A stretch of 64,000 bases of DNA from NCBI GenBank assembly GCA_030549775.1, contig CM060171.1, positions 141,268,859 through 141,332,858 on the forward strand, in the 5' to 3' direction. Positions within the stretch are counted from its first letter, which is position 1, and every line of letters begins with the position of its first letter. A program made the position numbers and the translations under genes. The DNA comes from Tamarix chinensis. Taxonomy: Eukaryota > Streptophyta > Magnoliopsida > Caryophyllales > Tamaricaceae. Shown here in pieces: positions 35,108-46,938 of this stretch. Below the pieces are notes generated by a model. That model searched no databases. It was not told the origin of the DNA and worked only from the letters and a program-made list of their open reading frames with translations.

Positions 35108-36313
35108 CAGGGCCGGTCCTCAAGAATCGGTGGCCCTATGCGAAGATTTCAATGGCTTCTATTATTTTTATATTTAGCATTTTTGATTTTATTTTTATTT
35201 TTTAATGTAACTAAATTCATATATAGAATATAGTTACGAAAGAAAATATTTGACTTATGTTAAGTATTTCACCAAAAATACCTTAGGTAGAAGTTAGTGA
35301 AACTATTTTTTTTAAAGGAAAAAAAAAAGTTTAACTCCCTATTTCATGTTTCTTACTAAAAGTTAATAAAGTTATATGTTGTCTAAGAAATATAAGACCT
35401 ACTAGAAGGATTTTTTAGTTCATTTATTTTTGAACAATTAATTATAAGATATAACAACATAGTTTTTCCATATAAAAAGTACTAAAAAAGAGAAGGGGAT
35501 GGGGAAATAGATTTCCTATGTGAGAGCTAGGTTAATACAATGGATAAGGGCCAAAGAATAAGAAAAAAAAATAGAAAGAAAACAAAATACTTTGTGTTTT
35601 GTACCTGCAAGTGCAAGTAGAATAAACAAGGAATAATGAAAAAGAGAAGACTTTCCTAACTAGCTAGGATGAGTAGAAAAAACTAAAATTAAATAGTTAA
35701 AAAGGAAACAAAAAAAAGGTGCGTGGAGACTCTATTAAGACATATAAGATGACGGGTATGACTTATGAGATTCGTGCCTGGCTGGGTTGAAGGACAATCA
35801 ATAAAATTAAGTTCGCGGTTGCCATTACACTTTTGGTTATGGTTGCAGTGTTACAGTATTAGAGTATGGTGAATAATATTTTATATAAATTTTGTTTGAT
35901 AAATATTAATATATATTGATAAATTTTGTTTGATAATTAATATATTATGATAAATATATAAAATTTTAAATTCATTATGTATCGTTGATTTTACATATTA
36001 GATGATCTATAATTTAATAAATATCGATCGATATTTATGTCTTATGTAAAATTACTGATCAAAAGTAGTTATTCATAATAATTATTTATATTAAAATTTT
36101 TTTAGACTAAATAATTTTTAAAATAAAATAAATAATTATTTTTTATAAGTAGATCAAAATATAATGTTAATTGAATGGTGGAGCGCCGCACCAATTTCCT
36201 CACCACGGCACCATACATAAAAATATATCTCTTTTTGTCTTTATTTATATAAGATAATTTTCAGAAACTTGAGGCCCTCCGATTTTGGTCGGTCCTGTGC
36301 GAGGTCGACCCTA
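35108..36313. mobile_element. hAT-like element upstream of SOT3, enlarged by an insertion
   Basis: The same element as at 11188-11955, inverted. Its ends are CAGGGCCGGTCC at 35108 and a diverged GGTCGACCCTA at 36313, with TAGGTCGG (35100-35107) and TTGGTCGA (36314-36321) as mutated flanking octamers. It is longer than its relatives because about 390 bp of AT-rich DNA (about 35795-36180) splits it between the GCCTGGCTGG and GCGCCGCACCAATTTCC landmarks. Confidence 0.57.
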
Positions 36314-36420
36314 TTGGTCGATATATGTATGTCATCAAGGAAGAGTTCGCAAAGATAACGTATCTTTTTCATTTTCCCTTTTTTTTTGATGATTCAAATT
36401 CTTATTAAAAGAAGAGAGGA

Positions 36421-37390
36421 GAATTGCCCTCGAGCATCATTGTAATTCCTCACCTTCTACCAAGGGTTTTAAAATAATCCCCAGTAGCTTGTACAGCCAA
36501 AACTCAAACGGTGCAACATAAAAGAGCCGCCAGCAGCTCCCAAACATATGCTCCAACTCCACCCGACACCTTCAACACCCCTGTGAGCAACCCAAATGCA
36601 GTGCAAAATTAGTATATATCCTTAATCTAAAGAATAATTAAATATATAGCATAAGATGAGAAATGATCACTCCCAAGACGACTGAGATTTTATACTTCAA
36701 ATTATAAAGTAAAAACATTTTAAAAGAATAAATAAAAAAATTAAAACAAGATTAAAAACAGAAAATGAAAAATATATCCAAATAAATTACTTATACTAAT
36801 AACAAGGATTCTGTGAGGGAGTGGGGTTGAGCTGATAAAATAACAAACTAATACTCATAAAAATAATTTGTACAAACTTCAAGTTACAACCTTGGAGGTT
36901 TTTCTAATGTACTCAACTCTTTCACTTATTTCATGACACGATCAATAGAGCCAATTTCATAGTATGTTAATTCAAAGTTCTCATCACCAATGATTGCCTT
37001 TCTTCCATCTCACTCACTACAATTCTAGAATATTAAGAGATGCATTAACACAACCCAATTTTCTAGCCAAAGTACCCATGATAACTTCAAAACAAGCTAA
37101 CGCTACTAATATAATCGAATTAATCCAAGCCCTAAGCAATTATTGGCAAATAAATTCAAGCCTCCATATTCAAGAGTAATCTTTTCCATTTCAATTCCTT
37201 TCTTTCCTATTTATTAATCTTTGTTTATCTAACTCTTTAATTTTACATTCTTGAATGTGACCAAGTGGTTTTATAGAAGGAGTGGCTAAATTCCTTATTT
37301 TAGCTTAGCTAAGGAGCTTAGAAATTTTGGTATGTTAATGCTTCCGCTTAAAAATACAAATATTTTGGTCGTCAATTTTAGGGTACTACA
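36421..37390 (+). mobile_element. 5' LTR remnant of a gypsy element
   Basis: The end (GCTTCCGCTT ... TTTTAGGGTACTACA) resembles the ends of LTR copies A-C and is followed by a primer-binding site. The part 37170-37340 recurs, diverged, at 49000-49190. The left end is unclear, so the start given is approximate. Confidence 0.55.
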
Positions 37391-38500
37391 AGTTGATATC
37401 AGAGCTTTGGTTTTGAAAACCGCATTTTATTTTTAAAAATATGGTTTTCCAACTATCCTATATCTTATTTAACATTCTCCTTCTATTTTAAAATTTAATT
37501 CTTTGAGATTTTTAGGTTACTTAGGCCAAGAATCATTAAATGGGTAGTATTAGGTGGCCTTCCTATGCTTTACATGACTAACCATTTTTTGTTGGTAAGT
37601 TAGGATTCTTTTTCCCTAACATAATATATGTTTTGTAGCTCACCATGGTTTCTAACACGATCATTGCTCGTATTGAGGAGGCAATTTTTGATGCTTTTTG
37701 AGCTTTTACATCACTATATCAATTCTCAAGAGGCTACTATTTGGTTGTGTAGGTTTTGGTTCATTGTCCACCAACATATGTTGGTCAAGATGACCCTACC
37801 TTGTTAAAGGATATATTTTAGCATTCAAAAAGTTGTTTGAGGCAATAGATTACTTGGAGGATAGAAGAGTTGGTATTGCCACTTTTTAATTGAGAGTGAT
37901 GGCCGATGATTGGTGGTTGATTTGTCATGTAGTTCAGGGAGAATCTACTATGACCTTGGAGGAATTTGAGAATGCCATTCTAGTTTGTCTTTGCTCTAGG
38001 GGCCCACAACAAGAGAAGTTTGAGGAGCTCATTAGGATTTCTTAGGGAAGCATGACAGTTAGAGAGCATGAAGATTGTTTTATAGGGTTTGTGTGTTTTG
38101 TTCTAACTGTGGCATTTGACTAGGTGATTATAGTTTCCTTATTTTGAAGAGGATTGTCTTCTCGTATTAGTAGGATGTTGGGCACTGAGATGTTTGCTTA
38201 TTTGAGTTCCCTTTTCAAGCACGCATGACGTGCTGCTGAGATACAAAAAGACCAAGCCTTCTATCTAGGCAAGAGGAAGTTAAAAATTTAGGTTATTGAT
38301 TGGAGGGTACAACCGCGTATTGGTGGATAAAGTCTTGATGGGAAAGGTGCACTATTTTAGGCTAGACATTAATTTTGTAGGTATTTTGGAGCAAATCATT
38401 CGAGTAGGGATTGTGAAGATAGACTTATTTAATGGCGTTCTTGCTGCAATATATTACATCGTGCTTTTAAGTGTTGGTCATCTAAAAGAGATGGTGTCAC
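37391..38500 (+). pseudogene. Ty3/gypsy gag remnant with primer-binding site
   Basis: A site complementary to initiator tRNA-Met (TGATATCAGAGC, 37394-37405) follows the LTR end by three bases. From about 37645 broken frames follow retrotransposon gag: ADDWWLICHVVQG, then TMTLEEFENAI and GSMTVREHE, as in the family's W-x-x-F and QG-x-MTV-x-E-Y blocks. A zinc-knuckle-like string with shifted frame lies at about 38460-38500. Many stops and frameshifts are present. No protease, reverse transcriptase or integrase follows, because the sequence changes at 38650. Confidence 0.72.
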
Positions 38501-38649
38501 AAGTTGGAGCTGGGCCGACAAGCAAGTCATCAAGATATGTCGGATTGAGCCAAGGGATTGAATTAGTCGATGGTACTCTAAATGTTCCCTACCTCTCTTC
38601 ATTTTGTATTACTTGTATTCATGCTTCAATTTCCTTTGTATATTTTTCC

Positions 38650-39935
38650 TTCATAGATTCCTCCTCAGCTTGTCTCGATCAAGCTCTCTTTTAAATGGGT
38701 AGTTTCCCAATAAGTTATCCTTGATCCTTGTTCATCTCATTCCTATAATTGGTATAGCTGATCACCCCTTTTATCTCCCTTATATTATTCACTTTCTCTA
38801 CCCTTGACTTTATTTGTTGGTTACTTTTTTTTCCCTTAACCTTGTCGAGAATCCTTACCTTTTTCTTTGAACTTGTGTTGATGAACCCTTTCCTTTTCAA
38901 CTTGTACTTTTGTTGAAATTATTTTACCTGATCTTTGAAGCCCATTCACTTCTCTTTTCTATAATCATTTGCTCTTTTTCAATCCTCCTTACCTTTTTTT
39001 TTTACCTTTGAATAGCCCTACTAAATTCCTATTCCATAGAATTTTCTTGCTCTATTCGTTTTTCCATTGAATTTTTCTTCCTTGATTCTTGATTTTCTTT
39101 CTTAAATCATTGTTTAGGTTAGACTCTCTTCTTCCTCAGTCTTTTCATCCTTTGACATATCATTTCCCCTTATTTTGTTTCTAACTACTTCTTTGCTTAA
39201 GAATTTTACATTAATTGATATTATTCCATAATTTCTTTATTTTGTTAGATTCTTCTTTCTCTAATCATTTGCCTTCAATGGTTTCCTTTCTCCGACCTGG
39301 ATTAGTAACAAGTCTCCTAAAAACATATATATATATATTCTATTATTAAAATCTCTTCCGTTCGTGTTTATTTTAAATATTTCATCAATCATTTTTCTTG
39401 TTTGCGAAAAAACACATTTTATTTCAATCCTTATTATTTATGTGTTTTAACTCTTTTCAAACCATTTGAAAATTTTAAATCAACCCAAAAATATTTTTTA
39501 GTTCATGCATCTATACTATTCATTCACGCCTCACCCATTCCTTCTAAATTATTAAATCGCTGAAAAAATATATATACGCTATTGGAAGATTTTAGCCGTT
39601 TTTGTTATTTTTAATCCATTGGTCATCAAATAAGTTTCAAGACCAAAGAATTATATATATTTGGATTTATAGATATATTTTGCATCAATCCATTGCAATC
39701 CAAACCCCCCATTAATCATTTTGTGTATTTGCGAAACAATGAGTTGCCGGTCCTTATCCGTTTTGCCTGTTTCTAAAATGATTTTCACCTTTCTATAATT
39801 TTTTAATGATTTATAGAATTCATTTGATATTTTTCCTATTAAGTGTCAATTATTGGACTTTCTTACAATTTAATTAATTAAAATATATTTTAACCAATGC
39901 TATAAGTAATATATCAATCCTAAATAGTCTCCTAA
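38650..39935. repeat. left copy (X) of a 1.28-kb direct duplication
   Basis: It runs from TTCATAGATTCC to CTCCTAA and is repeated almost exactly at 46939-48218. The two copies flank the 7.0-kb SOT2 block. About 39290-39870 is an inverted, diverged relative of 13860-14780 (SOT1 3' flank) without the Cassandra-like LTR. The DNA is T- and C-rich and has no gene. Confidence 0.9.
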
Positions 39936-41530
39936 TTTTTCTCAAATTAGATTGGGATATTTTGTGTAAGAAGGAGAGCCTTTAGATTAAGATACTCTCT
40001 AAAAAGTATCTTAAGCATCATTCGCTGCTGGCTGCTCATTGCTCCTCAAGTTGCTCCCCGATTTGGAGGCAAATCTATATTTCTATTGAGATCTTGTGAT
40101 TGCGTATCCGTTACTCTATGTATGGAGGATGTGATCCTCACTTTTGGATGGACTGGTGGATAGGAAATAGCTTGCTCATCAATCATGCTTAAGGGATGGT
40201 TGATCTAGTGGATATTGCTTGTCCAGTTGCTGATTACATAGGTCCGAATGGTTGGAATTGGAATATGTTTGCACACCCACTACCTCACTTTACTTAGAAT
40301 GAGCTTATAGGTGTTTGAGTGCAATATAGCTCAATGGAGCTTGGTATTCCTTTTTGGGGCAAGTGTAGTGATGTCAATTTCTCGGTGAAGTCGGCGTATA
40401 GAATGTTACAAGGATATGTCAACCCAACTTCTTTGAGGTAGAAAAATGTGTGGCATATCCAAGTACACCAAAGATATAAGACATTCTTGTGACTTCCACT
40501 GCACGATTTCCTTTTAATGAATTCCAATCGTAAAATACGCCATGTGACAGTGGATGATAGTTGTGCTTAATATGGTTGTAAGAAAACACTCCTTCATATC
40601 CTATGTGACTGCAGCTCTAGCCAAAAGTTGTGGGAGAATCTCCTTCCTTCCCATCTTAGGGACAATTTCTTTATCCAATCACTTTAGGATTAGTTAAGCA
40701 ATAACATGGCCAAGTAATGTCAAATGAACCCTCATGCTCTTGCTTGGTCCTCCACCTTTGCTCTTGCAGTTCGGAAATTATGGCAGCAAAGAAATAAATG
40801 AGTCTTTGTGAATGAACGTAAGGAGCCTCATGTGTTGGCTCAAGTGGTGCGTAGACTTGACCTTGAGGATTTTGCCGCCTGGAGTAAGATCATTGAATTC
40901 AGAAACTCAGGGCATAGCTAGGGGCAGCAGGATATGGGGTGGTCTTATTCCAGCAAAGGAGTGGTGATGATTAATGTTGATGGAAGTGCAAAGAGTAATC
41001 TAGGGTTTATGTCCTTAGGCAGTATTACGAGAGATCATGTTGGTAAATGGATATATGGTCTCTAGGCTAATGTGGGCTTTGGAATTGTCTTACTTGTTTC
41101 ATCATGGGCAATTTACTATGGTTTGTACTTTACCAAAGAAATATATTTTCAGCATGTGATGGTGATGAGTGATTCAATGTTAGCTTTTCATTTGTTGAAT
41201 GGTGAGCCTAACCCATATTTTCTTTGTTCGAACATCATTATAGCATGGAAACTTTGATATATGCATTGTTTCCCATGCCTTTAGGAAGACTAATGTGGTT
41301 GCAGTATATTTGGCTAATTTGGATTATGTCTATTCCTTGGATTTAGCTTTGTTTGATTTCCCTCCTGTCGATATATTTTTTTATTACTTTTTGATTATGT
41401 AGAAGGTGTTGTTTCTCGATAATATTCTTATTCGGATTGAGGCAAACTATACTTTGATTTAGTTTTAAACCCCCCCTTTTTTTCTGTCTAGAAAAAAGTA
41501 TGAATCACCCCAAAAGAAAAAGGGAAAAAA
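39936..41530 (+). pseudogene. truncated copy of the LINE 3' part
   Basis: A copy of 9296-10826, cut at its left end by the duplication junction. It keeps the zf-RVT-like and RNase H-like segments (VDGSAKSNLG near 40978; MSDSMLAFHLLNGEPNP near 41165) and the A-rich tail (about 41490-41530). It retains about 70 bp (near 40730-40800) that the 9-10 kb copy has lost between two AAATGA words, so at this point it is the more complete version. Stops make it non-functional. Confidence 0.84.
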
Positions 41531-41895
41531 GAGATAATCGTACAATAATTTAGTATTTGACGTTTTACTACCTTTCTCTCCGAACTCTTCGTTGATGACG
41601 TACATATCCCCACCTAAATTTAGAATTGGATGCCATTTGACTTACAAATGAAGAGCTGTAATTAACTGACGGCAATTACTCACATGTTATGATTTTATGC
41701 CATTACATGACAGGGCTGAAATTTTCTTTTTTCCTCAACCAAATGAATAGGGAAAGTTGTTGTTGTTGTTTTTTTTTTGGATGACTTTGAATCAACAAAA
41801 AAGGGAAAAAGAAAAAGATAAGTTAATCATATAATAATTAGGAAATGACGTTATCTTTGCTAACTCTTCCTCGATGACATGCATAAACCGATCTA
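41531..41895. repeat. short tandem duplication upstream of SOT2
   Basis: Same organisation as 10827-11187: a first copy that is an empty site, then a second copy that is split by the hAT-like element. No gene. Confidence 0.65.
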
Positions 41896-42667
41896 TAGGG
41901 CCGACCGTGCACAGGGCCTCCCAAAATCGGAGGGGCCTCAAATTTATTTATAAATAAAGATAAAAGGAGATGTATGTTTATTTCTTGCACAGCCGAAAGG
42001 GGCCGACCTTGCACAGTGCCTCAAATCGGTGGTGAGGAAATTGGTGCGGCCCTCAATCCAGCCAGGCCCGACGAGTCTCGTACCCGTCTCGTATATTTCT
42101 TAATTTAGAGTCTTTTTAACTATTTAATTTTAGTTTTTTCTACTCATCCTAGCTAGTTAGGAATGTCTTTTCTTTTTCATTATCCCTTGTTTATTCTACT
42201 TGCGCTTGCAGGTACAAAACACAAAGTGTTTTGCCTTCTTTCTATTTTTTTTTCCTCTTATTCTTTCGGCCCTTATCTATAGCATTACCTAGTTATCACT
42301 TATCACATGGGAAATCTATTTCCCTATCCCCTTCTTTTTTTTAATACTTTATATATAGAAAAACTATGTTGGTATATTTTATAATTAATTGTTCAAAAAT
42401 AAATGAACTAAAAAATCCCTCTAGTAGGTCTTATATTTCTTAGACAACATAAAACTTTATTAACTTTTAGTAAGAAATATGAAATAGGGAGTTAAACCTT
42501 TTTTTCCCCCTTTAAAAAAATTAATTTCACTAACTTCTACCTAAGGTATTTTTGGTGAAATACTTAAGTCAAAAAATTAGTTACATTAAAAAAAAATTTA
42601 AAAATAAAAATAATAGAAGCCATTGAAATTTTCGCATAGTGCCACCGATTCTTGAGGACTGGCCCTG
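41896..42667. mobile_element. hAT-like non-autonomous element upstream of SOT2
   Basis: Copy of the element at 11188-11955. Its flanking octamers CCGATCTA (41888-41895) and CCGACCTA (42668-42675) differ at one base, the best-preserved pair of the three copies. Ends are TAGGGCCGAC and, in reverse, CAGGGCCAGT. Confidence 0.64.
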
Positions 42668-42863
42668 CCGACCTATCTATCTCTACGGTTTACAATGGGA
42701 TGCCCTCGACTTACAAATGAAGACAGATCACGGTCGTCAGTCACTCGCCTTTTATGATTTTATGCTAATACACAGGGCAAGTAGTTGTTTTATTTTTATT
42801 TTTTTTGGGGGAAAAAAAAGGTTGTAGTTGGAAAACGAAAGGTTGTAGTTTTCAATCTTCTTC

Positions 42864-42871
42864 TATATAAT
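42864..42871 (+). promoter_or_regulatory. TATA box of SOT2
   Basis: TATATAAT at the same distance upstream of the start as in SOT1. It lies inside the upstream open stretch that continues the SOT2 frame, which argues that the longer frame is not translated. Confidence 0.55.
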
Positions 42872-43090
42872 GCGGGGGCAATGGTCAGATTAAATCAAAG
42901 CCCTACTTCCAATACCCATATTCTACATCAAACCTTGCATTATTTGTGCATCCTCTCCGTACTAATACCGAGAGAGAGAGAGAGAGAGTATAATCCACAC
43001 AAATATAACCATTCGTCCAAATACATCCATCCTAAACTCCTAATAAAAATCATCCCGAGTGCCGTTGCACCTTCCGATAAGTCAATTATC

Positions 43091-44113
43091 ATGAGTTCCG
43101 AAAGATCAAAGTCCGAAATCATCCTGAGCGCCGGTGCACCTTACGATAATTTTGTTGAATATGAGGGATTTTGGTACTCTCCAACGTTCTTAGAAAGGAT
43201 CAAAGCGGTGCAAAAGGAATTCAAGGCTGAACCTACGGATATTATTTTATGCAGCTTTCCTAAATCTGGCACCACATGGCTTAAGGCTCTAGCGTTTTTC
43301 ATTATGTTTAGGGCTAAGGCTAAGGAATTCGATAGTGATCCAGTAGCCATTGCTAATGCTCCTGCTCCTACTACCAACGGGCACACTAAGGCGTTAAGAA
43401 ATCCTTTGTTGGCACTTAATCCGCATGAGTGTGTCAAGTTCCTTGAGGCAACTCCAAGTACAGAAACTCAAAGCTTAGATCCAAGCCTCTCCTCAAGCAT
43501 CAAACTCCCAAGACGACGACTTTTAGCCACTCATATTCCTTACACATCCTTACCTAAGTCTGTCATTGAATCAGGATGTAAAATAGTCTACATTTGTCGG
43601 GATCCGAAAGATGTTTTGGTTTCCCTCTGGCACTTCGGCCGAAAAACCTTCCCCCGGTTTCAAGGGCTTACCTTTGAAGACGCGTTTGAAAAGTTCTATC
43701 ATGGAGTGGAACAGTGGTCGCCGATTTGGGATCATGTGCTGGGATTTTGGAAGGCTGCCCATGAGCAAGACGATAAGGTATTGTTCCTAAAGTACGAGGA
43801 CTTGAAGAGCCAAACTTCTTATTATGTAAAAAAGTTGGCGGACTTTCTTGAAGAGCCTTTTTCGGCAGAGGAGGAAGCAAATGGTCAAGTCGACAAAATT
43901 ATCGAGTTTTGTAGTTTGGAGCATCTCCGCAGCTTGGATGTCAATAAAAATGGAACATTTTCTTCTATGGGAGTTGTTCTCGACCGCAATGTATTCTTTA
44001 GAAAAGGTCAAGTTGGAGATTGGAAAAACCATCTATCTCAGGAGATGAAAGAAAGGTTGGACAGCATTATTCAAGAGAAGCTCAAGGGCACCGGCCTGAC
44101 CATCACTGCGTAA
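43091..44113 (+). CDS. cytosolic PAPS-dependent sulfotransferase (SOT2)
   Basis: The 340-residue protein has PKSGTTW (57-63), His148, YICRDPKD (167-174) and RKGQVGDWKNH (304-314) all intact, so it should be an active soluble sulfotransferase if expressed. It differs from SOT1 at about 11 residues: P12L, I80F, G103R, M137I, M165I, R192G, M217L, R224H, R226Q, I233L and H295V (SOT1 first). None hits a core motif. The frame is open for 102 codons upstream, to an ATG at 42785, but that stretch spans the TATA box and a GA run, and the SOT1 frame is not open there. ATG 43091 matches the other copies. The gene arrived as part of a 7.0-kb copied block, with its promoter region. Substrate unknown. Confidence 0.95.
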   Translation: MSSERSKSEIILSAGAPYDNFVEYEGFWYSPTFLERIKAVQKEFKAEPTDIILCSFPKSGTTWLKALAFFIMFRAKAKEFDSDPVAIANAPAPTTNGHTKALRNPLLALNPHECVKFLEATPSTETQSLDPSLSSSIKLPRRRLLATHIPYTSLPKSVIESGCKIVYICRDPKDVLVSLWHFGRKTFPRFQGLTFEDAFEKFYHGVEQWSPIWDHVLGFWKAAHEQDDKVLFLKYEDLKSQTSYYVKKLADFLEEPFSAEEEANGQVDKIIEFCSLEHLRSLDVNKNGTFSSMGVVLDRNVFFRKGQVGDWKNHLSQEMKERLDSIIQEKLKGTGLTITA

Positions 44114-44841
44114 TAACAAACAACCTACATTATTCAAGAGAAGACAGACGATTAACTTCTCTTGGCTGCTTCGTGTGTTGAAGACGATGACACGGACTAT
44201 TCTCTAATTTATTACCACTACTAGATTTCCCTTAATATTTGTTGTGTCTCTTTGCAATTTTTGATGAATGCGTAAAGAAATCGTATTCGATCGGTCTGAT
44301 GATCGCTCTATTATATATTACTACTCTTCGATCATTTCCTTTAATATATATGTATATGTACGTAGGAGTTTTTATTCCTTGGCGTTTTTGGCCCGAAGGT
44401 GTCTTTGGCACTTTTCAATCCTTGTTATAAATTATCAAAAAAAAAGTTGGTTGGAAGTGGTGTAGGAATCACAGCTGCATGAAGAACCACAGGACAGAAT
44501 CTCATGTTTCACATTTCTGGAATGTTTAAAATGATTTGTGTAATTATTTTATTTAAATAATATTTTAATTAAATTTCAAAAATTATAAAAATTTATAGAA
44601 AGGTAGGTAATACCTTTAGAAACTCAAATATACAAAAGTATTGGGTCTTAAAGTTGGTTTGAATATTGATGAATGGAAAACGAGCAAAAATAATAAAAAT
44701 GAGAGTAAAAATGAATAAGTTGCGAAAACTCGTTTTTATGCAAATATACAAAATGATTAATGGAAGCGAGAGTTCTAATTGTCATGGATTGATGGAAAAT
44801 ATTTTTGTAATTCTAAATATATATAAATATTTGGTATCAGA
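44114..44841. other. SOT2 3' flank
   Basis: Copy of 13400-14127 with scattered substitutions; probable 3' UTR followed by non-coding DNA. No separate gene supported. Confidence 0.55.
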
Positions 44842-45146
44842 TATAGCACACCAAATTGAATGGAGTGTTATAAGGATTGATCTACCTACTTATATCAACA
44901 TAGTATACTATTCTTTTGGTGATTTCATCCTAAAAACTATATAGTTAAGTGTGATGACTGTGGAATAATTTTCAGGATGGGTGACCCTCCCAGAAAGTTT
45001 CAAAAATTTTCTGATAATTTTTTGGGAAGTGTGTAAGTGATAACAAAGCTCATCGAAAGGAATCATGTTGATTTGTGGAGTCAACCAATCAATCTAAAAA
45101 ACTCTAGAGTAGTCCTCACGTGGTTATATTGACTCGTAGTGTTACA
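44842..45146 (+). mobile_element. Cassandra-like solo LTR, second copy
   Basis: Copy of 14128-14432, including the 5S-like A box and C box. It was carried by the block duplication, not inserted separately, because the flanks also match. Confidence 0.64.
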
Positions 45147-46938
45147 TAATAACTTATTTGATGACCAATGGTTTAAAATTGACAAAGATGGCTAAAATCA
45201 TTCAATCCCGTACACAGATTTTTTTCCTTGTGATTTAATGATTCATAAGGAATGGGTGAGACATGAATGAAGAGAATGGAAAAATAAACTCAGAAATATT
45301 TTTGGGTCAATTTACAAGTTTCTAACAGGTTGAAAAGAGTGAAAACACAGAAATAGGAAGAATTATAGTAAAATGTGTTTTTTACAAACGAGAAAAATGA
45401 TTGATGAAATGTTTAAAATAAACACGAACATAACGGATTTAGATAATTTAGTATATATGTTTTTAGGAGACTTGTTACTAGCCTAATCATGTATAGTAAT
45501 TGAGGTTTGAGAGAATGAGGTATTACAAAATGTGTCACATGTTTTATGTTCTTTTTCTATTTTTTGTGTGTTTTTCTTTTTCCTTATTTGTGTGATCTTT
45601 GGTTTATTTCTATCTTAAATTATTTCCTTTTTTTTCTCTTTTTATTCTTAAAAAATATTATCACACCTACAACCACATGCACATTTGAGTTTATTTACTT
45701 TATGATTGAACCTAGAATCTCTGATTTATGTTTGGTTGGTCAAGATGTTATTTGTGAGAGTTTTTGTTTTCTTTTACTTTAACTTTAAACTGTAGGGATA
45801 TAGGAACTACTTTCATCCTAATCTACATAATTAATACCTAAACATATATAGTGACTCTTTGGTTACTAGAGAAATAAAAAAAAAATAAAAAAAATGAAGT
45901 CTATCACACTAAGTACCTAGCACCACACCCTTAGAAGTATGCTTGTCACATCGGTAGGTGTTACTTTTGATTGGACTATATAAAAAAATGAAATAAAAAT
46001 TATTAGTCATTTGAGGCCTTGAGTAGAAAAAGGATGAGCTAAGTGTGAATTGATATGTGTCTATCATATGAGGGATTTATAGGGAATTGACTGAAAGAAA
46101 AATTATGCTAATCCTATTTTCTGACATTGATGAGTTGACTCACTCTCATTCACATACAAAACACTTACAAATACATCATCTCCAATGTAAGATGTGAAAC
46201 ATGATTTATGTTTCACTTTGGATTGAGTGAATCACTTATACATGTGAGCTTAGATGAAGTTGGATACCTTTGCATTTACTTGTTATCTTTCCTATCATTT
46301 TCTATATCTTGACCGTCCATCTTGACATGTGTGCTCCATTCATTTTTCTTGAGGAAAAGCAAAGATTCAAGCATGTGGGAGTGGATAAACTCTAATACTT
46401 TCATTTTTTTAATCATTTACTACTTTCTTGACAAGTTATGTAGAAAATATTGGAGTTAAGAAAGGAATTAGAATAAAAAGAAAGTCAAGAGAAGCATGGG
46501 AAGAATCTACATGTCCTCCCAATGTCTAATAACATGGGAGTGTTGAAATATAGAAGAAGTTAGAGTGAAAATGAATTTTCTAGACCCAAAAAGGCACATG
46601 AGTATTGATGAACATGGTTGTGTAGACTTGTAATGCGAATACTAGGTCTTTGGCTCCAACATGGCCTTGTTGGGTGTCAGTTTCATTTTCTCTCCATGAC
46701 ATTAAGAAGATAAACGGTTACATTAGTGGCATTTTTTTAACAGCTAATAGATCGTGCACAAAGCATTTTTAGAGGCTCTAGTTCATCCTTTTAGCTCTCT
46801 CTTTTCATCTTGATTCTAAAGCTAGATTTAATTTTGAAGCTTTGTAATCATTTGGATCCAATGATCGACTCTTCATATCGTCAACACGTTGGTTCTATCG
46901 TCTAATCTATTACCCTATTTATTTCACCCATATCTAAT
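45147..46938. other. duplicated intergenic DNA, right part of the SOT2 block
   Basis: Copy of 14433-16927 but without the 690-bp solo LTR: a single AAAAG at about 46481 marks the empty site. No gene supported. Confidence 0.6.

Noticed and set aside
36979..37185. possible small gene around the 61-codon frame at 36994
   Set aside because: It lies inside the gypsy LTR remnant just before the primer-binding site and shows no domain.
38296..38694. 132-codon frame after the gag remnant
   Set aside because: It crosses the degenerate zinc-knuckle region out of frame and runs over the duplication junction at 38650; no domain.
42785..43090. N-terminal extension of SOT2
   Set aside because: It spans the TATA box and a GA repeat, is not open in SOT1, and adds no family domain; start 43091 is conserved in all three copies.
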